Program-made: the position numbers and the translations under genes
Shown: positions 57,919-64,000 of the stretch, piece by piece
Position numbering within the stretch: position 1 is the stretch's first letter
How the letters are laid out: the number at the start of each line of letters is the position of its first letter
Notes under the pieces: model-generated
The model's database searches: none
What the model saw: the letters and a program-made list of their open reading frames with translations, nothing else
What the model was told of the DNA's origin: nothing
From: an uncultured Marinobacter sp.
Lineage (GTDB): Bacteria; Pseudomonadota; Gammaproteobacteria; Pseudomonadales; Oleiphilaceae
NCBI RefSeq assembly: GCF_913055835.1
Contig: NZ_CAJXKQ010000018.1
Location: forward strand, 1-64,000
Direction of reading: 5' to 3'
DNA length: 64,000 bases

Positions 57919-59994
57919 TTACACATCGCCGTACCGGGTTCTTTCACCAAGCCATCGTCGAACCAGAGCGCGGACAATCTCCGAATGAGTCATCAGGCCA
58001 GGAGCCATTTCCCGAACTGGCTCAATCCACCCCTTATCGCGCTCAAAGTCCGCCAGCCGAAATTGCATCATACCGGTTTGCCGGGTGCCCAACACCTCGC
58101 CCGGCCCCCGAATCTCCAGATCTTTCTCGGCGATAAAGAAGCCATCCTGGCTGTCCCGCAGCGCCTGCAGTCGGGCCTTGCCATTGGCGGATAACGGCGG
58201 GTGGTACATCAACACGCAAAAACTGGCCTGCTCACCCCGGCCAACACGGCCACGAAGCTGATGCAACTGGGCCAGCCCCAGGCGCTCCGGGTTTTCGATA
58301 ATGATCAGCGACGCGTTGGGCACATCCACCCCAACCTCAATGACAGTGGTCGCCACCAGCAGGTCCAGCTCGCCCACTTTGAACTGCTCCATGACCGCCG
58401 CTTTTTCCTGAGCCTTAAGCCGACCGTGCACCAGCCCCACTTTAAGATCCGGCAGTCGCTCAGCGAGCTCCTGAGCAGTGCCTTCTGCTGCCTGGCACTG
58501 AAGGGCTTCGGATTCCTCAATCAACGTGCAGACCCAGTAAGCCTGTCGCCCTTCCTGGCAAGCGCCGCGAACCCGTTCGATCACATCCTCCCTGCGGCTA
58601 TCGGGAATCACGATGGTTTCGATCGGCTTTCGTCCCGGCGGAAGTTCGTCAATGACCGAGGTATCCAGGTCTGCATAGGCGCTCATGGCGAGGGTTCGGG
58701 GAATGGGTGTTGCGGTCATAATCAACTGATGAGGCGCCAGTGCCCCACCCACGCCCTTCTCCCTTAAAGCCAGCCTCTGGTGAACACCAAAGCGATGCTG
58801 CTCGTCCACGATCACCAGGGCAAGGCGGTGAAACTCCACATCCTCCTGAAACAGGGCATGGGTGCCTATCACCACTCCGGCCTCGCCGGACTGGACCGCT
58901 TCCAGCGTTTCAGCCCGGGTTTTGCCCTTAACCTTTCCGGACAACCAGGCCAGGCGAATACCAAGGGGTTCCAGCCATGCCCGGAAATTCTGGAAGTGCT
59001 GTTCGGCAAGGATTTCGGTGGGCGCCATCAGCGCTACCTGGGCGCCGGCACCGATGGCCTGCAGTGCCGCCAGCGCGGCCACCACCGTTTTCCCGGATCC
59101 AACATCACCCTGAACGAGTCGAAGCATGGGCAGCGGCTGGCTCAGATCCTGACGAATGTCGGCCAGTACATGACGCTGTGCACCGGTGAGTGCAAATGGC
59201 AGGGAATCCAGGAAACGCTCGGGCAAATCACCCGTCGGCAGCAGTGGTAGCGCTTCGCGGGCCTGGATCTGCTCTCGCACCTGCAGTAGGCTCAATTGGT
59301 GCGCCAGCAGCTCTTCCATCACCAACCGCTGTTGCGCCGGGTGGCGCCCCTCCATCAGCAGGTTTACCGGCGCGCTGGCAGGCGGAGAATGCACCAGTTG
59401 AACCGCTTCGGTGATTCCGGGTAGCTGGTATTCAGCCAACAGTCCCTGCGGTAGCCAGTCCTTGATCGGGAATCGCTGGAGATAGCTCAGAGCCTGCTGG
59501 CAAAGCGATCGCACCCTGGGCTGTTGAATCCCCTCTGTCAGCGGGTATACCGGTGTCAGGGTTGCTTCACCTTCCGCCGGCATGGGCGGTGGATTAACCT
59601 GGTACTCGGGATGGTAGAACTCATAACCTGCGCGCCCGGGGCGCACCTCGCCGAAACAACGGACCCTGGCGCCCTCGCTCAGCTGGTTCTTCTGGGCCGC
59701 ATTGAAATGAAAGAAGCGCATCACCAGAAAGCCGCTGCTATCCCGGAGGGTCACCTGCAGGCTGCGCCTGCGCCCCATCACGAGATCGGCTTTCATCACC
59801 TCCCCTTCCACCACCGCCACGTCGCCTATGCGAAGACTTCCCATGGGAATGACACGGGTTCTGTCCTCATAGCGGTGAGGCAGGTGAAAGAGCAGGTCCT
59901 GCAGTGAGGAAATGCCCAGCTTGGCGAGTTTCTCGGCCAGAGCGCTTCCAACACCCTTGAGCTGGGTAACGGGGATGTCATCCAGTGACGTCAT
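57919..59994 (-). CDS. recG: ATP-dependent DNA helicase RecG
   Basis: Reverses stalled forks and processes branched DNA. 691 residues from ATG 59994: wedge/OB domain at the N-terminus (RVIPMGSLRIGDVAVVEGEV), Walker A GDVGSGKT, DEQH box VIVDEQHRFGV, motif III TATPIPRTLA, and the Q..GRVGRG motif VI. The TTG at 60000 is an alternative. It begins 8 bases after the oxyR stop, as in Pseudomonas. Confidence 0.97.
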   Translation of the reverse strand: MTSLDDIPVTQLKGVGSALAEKLAKLGISSLQDLLFHLPHRYEDRTRVIPMGSLRIGDVAVVEGEVMKADLVMGRRRSLQVTLRDSSGFLVMRFFHFNAAQKNQLSEGARVRCFGEVRPGRAGYEFYHPEYQVNPPPMPAEGEATLTPVYPLTEGIQQPRVRSLCQQALSYLQRFPIKDWLPQGLLAEYQLPGITEAVQLVHSPPASAPVNLLMEGRHPAQQRLVMEELLAHQLSLLQVREQIQAREALPLLPTGDLPERFLDSLPFALTGAQRHVLADIRQDLSQPLPMLRLVQGDVGSGKTVVAALAALQAIGAGAQVALMAPTEILAEQHFQNFRAWLEPLGIRLAWLSGKVKGKTRAETLEAVQSGEAGVVIGTHALFQEDVEFHRLALVIVDEQHRFGVHQRLALREKGVGGALAPHQLIMTATPIPRTLAMSAYADLDTSVIDELPPGRKPIETIVIPDSRREDVIERVRGACQEGRQAYWVCTLIEESEALQCQAAEGTAQELAERLPDLKVGLVHGRLKAQEKAAVMEQFKVGELDLLVATTVIEVGVDVPNASLIIIENPERLGLAQLHQLRGRVGRGEQASFCVLMYHPPLSANGKARLQALRDSQDGFFIAEKDLEIRGPGEVLGTRQTGMMQFRLADFERDKGWIEPVREMAPGLMTHSEIVRALVRRWLGERTRYGDV

Positions 59995-60002
59995 AGGCAA
60001 TT

Positions 60003-60962
60003 TCAGGCGCTTTCGACCACAACCGGTGTATCCGTCTTCGCCTTTTCAATTACCCGGCACTGGCTGGCAGCCAGGGAAAGTACATCAATAGCCTTGGGCC
60101 GCGGGAAAGTAACCCGCCAGGCCAGAGCCACCGTGCGGAACGGCACCGGCGGCGCGAACGGCCGAACTGCCAGGATGTCTTCATGGTACTGCATGGCCGT
60201 GGCCGCCGAGAGCGGTAGCACCGTAATGCCCAGCCCGGAAGCCACCATATGACGAATGGTTTCGAGTGAGCTGCCCTCGGTGACCAGGGCCGGTGAACCG
60301 TTATTAGAGCGATGCGTCACCGCCTCCACCAGGGGTGGACAGGACTCCAGCACCTGGTCCCGGAAACAGTGGCCCGGGCCGAGCAGGAGCAATTGTTCCT
60401 TGGCCAGTTCATCGGCGGTCAACTGCTCCTTGCTGGCCAGAGGGTGTCCGGCCGGCAGCAAAACAACGAATGGCTCGTCGTATAGCGGCAGGGTAACCAC
60501 TTCCGGCTCCTCGAACGGCAAGGCAATAATAATGGCGTCCAGCTCGGACTGCCGGAGTTTCTGCCGAAGGTTCGCGGTGTAGTTCTCTTCAATGTACAGC
60601 GGCATCTCCGGGGCGGCACGCCTGAGTTCGGGCAGCAAGTGCGGGAATAGGTAGGGGCCGATGGTGTAGATGGCGCCGACCTTCAAAGGCGAATTGAGCT
60701 GGTTCTTGCCATCCTGGGCCATGTCCTTGATCAAGCCGACCTGGTCGAGCACCCGCTGGGCCTGCTCGATAATGCGCAGCCCGGTTTCGGTAACACGGAT
60801 ACTGCTTTTGCTTCGCTCGAAAAGCGGTATACCGAGTTCGTCCTCCAGCTTTTTAACGGCAACACTGAGCGTTGGCTGGCTGACATGGCAACGCTCTGCA
60901 GCCCGGCCAAAATGCCTTTCGCGGGCCAGCGTAACGACGTATCGTAACTCGGTGAGAGTCAT
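60003..60962 (-). CDS. oxyR: Peroxide-sensing regulator OxyR
   Basis: LysR-type regulator of 319 residues with an N-terminal helix-turn-helix (ERHFGRAAERCHVSQPTLSVAVKKLE) and the redox pair Cys199 and Cys208 in GPGHCFRDQVLESC, the same positions as E. coli. It activates catalase and peroxidase genes on disulfide formation. GGAG lies 6 bases before ATG. Cotranscribed with recG, linking oxidative damage sensing to DNA repair. Confidence 0.96.
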   Translation of the reverse strand: MTLTELRYVVTLARERHFGRAAERCHVSQPTLSVAVKKLEDELGIPLFERSKSSIRVTETGLRIIEQAQRVLDQVGLIKDMAQDGKNQLNSPLKVGAIYTIGPYLFPHLLPELRRAAPEMPLYIEENYTANLRQKLRQSELDAIIIALPFEEPEVVTLPLYDEPFVVLLPAGHPLASKEQLTADELAKEQLLLLGPGHCFRDQVLESCPPLVEAVTHRSNNGSPALVTEGSSLETIRHMVASGLGITVLPLSAATAMQYHEDILAVRPFAPPVPFRTVALAWRVTFPRPKAIDVLSLAASQCRVIEKAKTDTPVVVESA

Positions 60963-61038
60963 GGTGAGCTCCGGTCAGAAAGATGCGGGTCGAAGTTTCA
61001 CGAATTTATGAGGTAAAGCATAAGGATTGAAATTGTCT

Positions 61039-61905
61039 ATGGCAATCACTGAAGGTAGTAAGACGCCCCGAATTCTGGTGGCCGGTTGCGGCAAACTCGG
61101 TGGCGCCATTGCCAGCCGGCTGACCAACTCAGCGACCGTGTTTGGCCTGCGCCGCAATCCGGAACGTGTTCCTGAGGGCATTCAAGGCATTGGCGCTGAC
61201 CTGACCCGGCCGGAAACCCTTACCGGCAAACTGCCGGAAGGACTCGACATCGTCATCTATTGCCTCACGCCCTCCAGTTATGACCAACAGGGTTATCGGG
61301 ACGCCTACGTAACAGGCCTGGCGAATCTGCTGCATGCCCTGGGAAATCAACCCCTGAAGCATCTTTTCTTTGTCAGCAGCAGTAGCGTTTACTCTCAGAA
61401 TGACGACAGCTGGGTGGATGAATCCAGCCCTACAAAACCGGCCAGGTTCAGCGGCGAGCAGGTTCTGGCCGGTGAGCAAACCGCACTGGACAGTGGCCAT
61501 CCGGCGACCGTCATCCGCTACAGCGGCATTTACGGCCCTTCACGGCGGCGTTTTCTTGAGGAGGTTCAGGAGGGACGGATGAATCCGACAAAGCCGGCAC
61601 CGTTCAGCAACCGGATTCATGAAGAAGATGCCGCAAACGCGGCGGCCCACCTGGTAGAGCTGGTACTTTCAGGAGCGACACTGGAAACCTGCTACCTTGG
61701 CAGCGATTGCGAGCCAGCGAGGCTTGATGAGGTGGTGGACTGGGTGCGACAGCAAACACCCTGCGCCGAGCCGCAGCCGAATGCCCGAAAAGGCGGACGG
61801 GCCGGCAGTAAACGCTGCAGCAACAAACGGTTGCTGAGCACCGGCTTCCAGTTCCGCTACCCGGATTTCCGGGCCGGCTACCGCGACATGATTGACCAGG
61901 GTTGA
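61039..61905 (+). CDS. NAD-dependent epimerase/dehydratase-like protein (extended SDR)
   Basis: 288 residues from ATG 61039: Rossmann motif VAGCGKLGGAIASRL, catalytic-looking SSSSVYSQ and IRYSGIYGP, no active-site YxxxK in the usual place. TTG 61033 has better spacing from AAGGA (61022-61026) and may be the true start. YeeZ-type proteins have this form; the substrate is unknown. Divergent from oxyR. Confidence 0.8.
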   Translation: MAITEGSKTPRILVAGCGKLGGAIASRLTNSATVFGLRRNPERVPEGIQGIGADLTRPETLTGKLPEGLDIVIYCLTPSSYDQQGYRDAYVTGLANLLHALGNQPLKHLFFVSSSSVYSQNDDSWVDESSPTKPARFSGEQVLAGEQTALDSGHPATVIRYSGIYGPSRRRFLEEVQEGRMNPTKPAPFSNRIHEEDAANAAAHLVELVLSGATLETCYLGSDCEPARLDEVVDWVRQQTPCAEPQPNARKGGRAGSKRCSNKRLLSTGFQFRYPDFRAGYRDMIDQG

Positions 61906-61919
61906 GCCTTCAGCATCAA

Positions 61920-61945
61920 AAAAGGCGGCCAGGGCCGCCTTTTCT
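61920..61945. terminator. Bidirectional terminator between the epimerase gene and ridA
   Basis: AAAAGGCGGC (61920-61929) with GCCGCCTTTT (61934-61943), four-base loop; A-tract on one side and T-tract on the other serve the two convergent genes. Confidence 0.9.
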
Positions 61946-61966
61946 CGTTTCTGGTGTCATCAGATC

Positions 61967-62353
61967 TTAGCTGAGCACCATCACCGCTTCCATTTCAATG
62001 GGGACACCCTTGGGCAGCGCGGCGACACCGACCGCCGCCCGGGCCGGATACGGTTCCTGGAAATACGTGGCCATAATCTCGTTGACCGTGGCGAAGTTGG
62101 CCAGGTCAGTCATGTAGATGTTCAGCTTCACAATGTCTTTCAGCTCGCCACCGGCTGCCTCGCAAACGGCCTTGAGGTTGTCGAATACCTGCCGGGTCTT
62201 GGCAGCGAAATCGCCGGCGACCACTTCCATGGTTTCCGGTACCAGCGGAATCTGGCCAGACAGGTATACGGTGTCCCCTGCCTTTACCGCCTGGGAGTAG
62301 GTGCCGATCGCCTGGGGCGCATTCTCGGTCTGGATTACGGATTTGTTGGTCAT
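61967..62353 (-). CDS. ridA: RidA family enamine/imine deaminase
   Basis: Hydrolyses reactive enamines formed by PLP dehydratases. 128 residues with the RidA set: [29 protein letters not shown], the catalytic Arg in [24 protein letters not shown] 62353 fits the family start. It follows spoT by 78 bases, as in Pseudomonas and E. coli neighbours of spoT. Confidence 0.95.
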   Translation of the reverse strand: MTNKSVIQTENAPQAIGTYSQAVKAGDTVYLSGQIPLVPETMEVVAGDFAAKTRQVFDNLKAVCEAAGGELKDIVKLNIYMTDLANFATVNEIMATYFQEPYPARAAVGVAALPKGVPIEMEAVMVLS

Positions 62354-62431
62354 GACCGTTGGTTTCCTCTCGTCCAAAACGCCAATCGTCGCTTTTGCGT
62401 GGCGCGCCTGTCAACCGGCCTTTGGTCGGGT

Positions 62432-64000
62432 TCAGTGCCGCACGCGGCTGATATGGGTGATCGCCCGAATGTTGCGGATCCGGCGCATCACCCGGGCCAG
62501 ATGCCGGCGGCCATTCACATGCACCACAAGACTGACAACACCAAAACGGGCATTCTGTTCCTCGACGTTGATGCGTTCGATGTTACCGTCGGCCATGGCC
62601 ACGGCGTTGGCCATCTCGGCAATCACACCCCGCTGGCGCTCCAGCTCTACCCGAAGCTCCACGGAAAATTCATCGGTAATATCCTTGGCCCACTTCAGAT
62701 GGGTCAGGCGGGCACGGCCCTCGTCGTCTTCCGGCAAGCGGGAGCAGGTGTCCGAGTGAATCACCATACCTTTGCCGGAATCCATCACGCCGACAACCGG
62801 GTCACCAGGAATCGGCTTGCAACAGCTGGCAAACCGGACCAACAGGCCCTCGGTACCACGAATGGTGACCGGGCTGTGATTGCCACCCTCGATATCCCGA
62901 GGCACCTCACTGGCTTCAACCTCCTCCGAGCCACTGACAAGCTGACGGGCAACCAGATAGGCCATTCGGTTACCCAGCCCGATGTCACTGATCAGATCGT
63001 CAAAGCTGTTTACCTGGTTATGATTGACCACGGCCTGCTTCTGGGCATCACTGATCTCAGACAGTTTCGCACCAAAGCCCTTGAGCGACTTCTTGAGCAA
63101 GGTGCGGCCCAACTCCAGCGATTCCGCTCGTTTCTGGCTCTTCAGCACATGGCGGATGCTGCTGCGCGCCTTGCCGGTCACCACAAAACTGAGCCACGCG
63201 GGGTTGGGCCGGGCACCGGGTGCGGTAATGATCTCCACGGTCTGCCCGCTCTGCAGAGGCTGACTGAGGGAACCAAGGTTGCGGTTGACGCGACAGGCGA
63301 CGGTGGCGTTGCCGATATCGGTGTGGATGGCGTAGGCAAAATCCACCGGCGTCGCCCCACTGGGCAGCTCCATGATGCGGCCCTTGGGAGTGAACACGTA
63401 AATCTCATCCGGGAACAGGTCGACTTTAACGTGCTCGATAAACTCCATGGAGTCATCGGCCCGTTCCCGCATCTCCATGAGCCCCTTCACCCAACGGTCC
63501 ACCCGGGCCTGATTCACGCTGGTGACGCTGCTAGGCTCATTCTTGTACATCCAGTGCGCTGCAATGCCGTTATTGGCAATGTGCTCCATCTCCTCGGTAC
63601 GGATCTGGATCTCGATATTCACGTGCATCCCGAACAGGGTGGTGTGGAGCGACTGATAGCCATTGGCCTTGGGCATGGCAATGTAGTCCTTGAACCGGCC
63701 CGGAAGCGGCTTGTAGAGACTGTGCACAGCGCCCAGGATGCGGTAGCAGTCGTCCTCGGTATCGGTGATGATCCGGAAGGCATAGACATCCATGATTTCA
63801 TGGAAGGACTTCTGCTTGAACTTCATCTTGTTGTAGATACTGTTCAGATGTTTTTCCCGGCCCAGGATTCGGCCCGGCAGGCCCCGCTCCTCCAGCTTCT
63901 CCTGCAGTTTGCCTCGGATGTCCTCGATGATTTCCCGGTGGCTGCCGCGGAGCTTGTCCACCGCCTTGGAAATATACTTGGAGCGCATCGGATACAGGGA
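62432..64000 (-). CDS. spoT: Bifunctional (p)ppGpp synthetase/hydrolase SpoT, 5' end missing
   Basis: Makes and degrades the alarmone ppGpp. The visible 522 codons cover the synthetase domain (HEIMDVYAFRI, PKANGYQSLHT), TGS (IYVFTPKGRIMELPSGATPVDFAYAIHT), the helical and zinc-like region with FASCCKPIPGD, and the C-terminal ACT domain. The N-terminal HD hydrolase lies beyond base 64000; the frame is open to the edge (reading LYPMRSKY). Internal Met 63988 is not a start. Confidence 0.95.
   Translation of the reverse strand, partial: SLYPMRSKYISKAVDKLRGSHREIIEDIRGKLQEKLEERGLPGRILGREKHLNSIYNKMKFKQKSFHEIMDVYAFRIITDTEDDCYRILGAVHSLYKPLPGRFKDYIAMPKANGYQSLHTTLFGMHVNIEIQIRTEEMEHIANNGIAAHWMYKNEPSSVTSVNQARVDRWVKGLMEMRERADDSMEFIEHVKVDLFPDEIYVFTPKGRIMELPSGATPVDFAYAIHTDIGNATVACRVNRNLGSLSQPLQSGQTVEIITAPGARPNPAWLSFVVTGKARSSIRHVLKSQKRAESLELGRTLLKKSLKGFGAKLSEISDAQKQAVVNHNQVNSFDDLISDIGLGNRMAYLVARQLVSGSEEVEASEVPRDIEGGNHSPVTIRGTEGLLVRFASCCKPIPGDPVVGVMDSGKGMVIHSDTCSRLPEDDEGRARLTHLKWAKDITDEFSVELRVELERQRGVIAEMANAVAMADGNIERINVEEQNARFGVVSLVVHVNGRRHLARVMRRIRNIRAITHISRVRH

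Overview
The window reads as chromosomal DNA of a marine gammaproteobacterium close to Marinobacter. Gene orders are the ones known from Pseudomonas (argC to tyrS beside an rRNA operon; thiD-thiE-hemL; dksA-gluQ-cbrAB-pcnB-folK-panBC; folK-folB-plsY-tsaD-rpsU-dnaG-rpoD; spoT-ridA and oxyR-recG), but they are joined differently, and an AupA/AupB-like alkane-uptake pair of the type described in Marinobacter is present. Genus assignment is inference; no search was run. Nothing looks like a prophage, IS element, CRISPR array or integron.

Layout. 1-4795: rRNA operon on the minus strand (partial 23S, tRNA-Ala, tRNA-Ile, 16S) driven by three tandem promoters of the same design. 4796-11531: tyrS, an M23 peptidase, anmK, erpA, a bactofilin, a coiled-coil membrane protein and argC, largely a cell-wall and shape neighbourhood. 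11683-16636: ClC-type channel, hemJ, thiD, thiE, hemL; thiD appears to start at ATT. 16964-22122: secreted lipase, then an ECF sigma/anti-sigma operon with two envelope proteins, and a divergent DUF4382 lipoprotein preceded by an ECF-like promoter. 22182-29845: TPR lipoprotein, PBP1b, a two-domain kinase, pentapeptide and Rieske proteins, sfsA, dksA, gluQ.

29896-40347: cbrX-cbrA-cbrB, then a non-coding gene with the hallmarks of CrcZ (sigma-54 promoter, upstream GTAAC array matching a CbrB enhancer, five A-rich CA motifs, strong terminator), then pcnB, folK, panB, panC, pgi. This is the complete control arm of carbon catabolite repression: CbrA senses, CbrB with sigma-54 makes the RNA, and the RNA would titrate Hfq/Crc. 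40330-47468: a second, catalytically doubtful FolK, folB, plsY, tsaD, the rpsU-dnaG-rpoD macromolecular synthesis operon with a sigma-32-type promoter ahead of rpoD, and a tRNA-Ile2(CAT).

47607-56060: PEP-CTERM protein under a sigma-54-like promoter, FadL-type AupA, large lipoprotein AupB, molybdopterin oxidoreductase, DUF2489 protein. 56061-56402 holds a candidate unknown small RNA with a strong terminator. 56403-64000: HDOD protein, recG, oxyR, an NAD-dependent epimerase-like protein, ridA, and spoT cut by the window edge.
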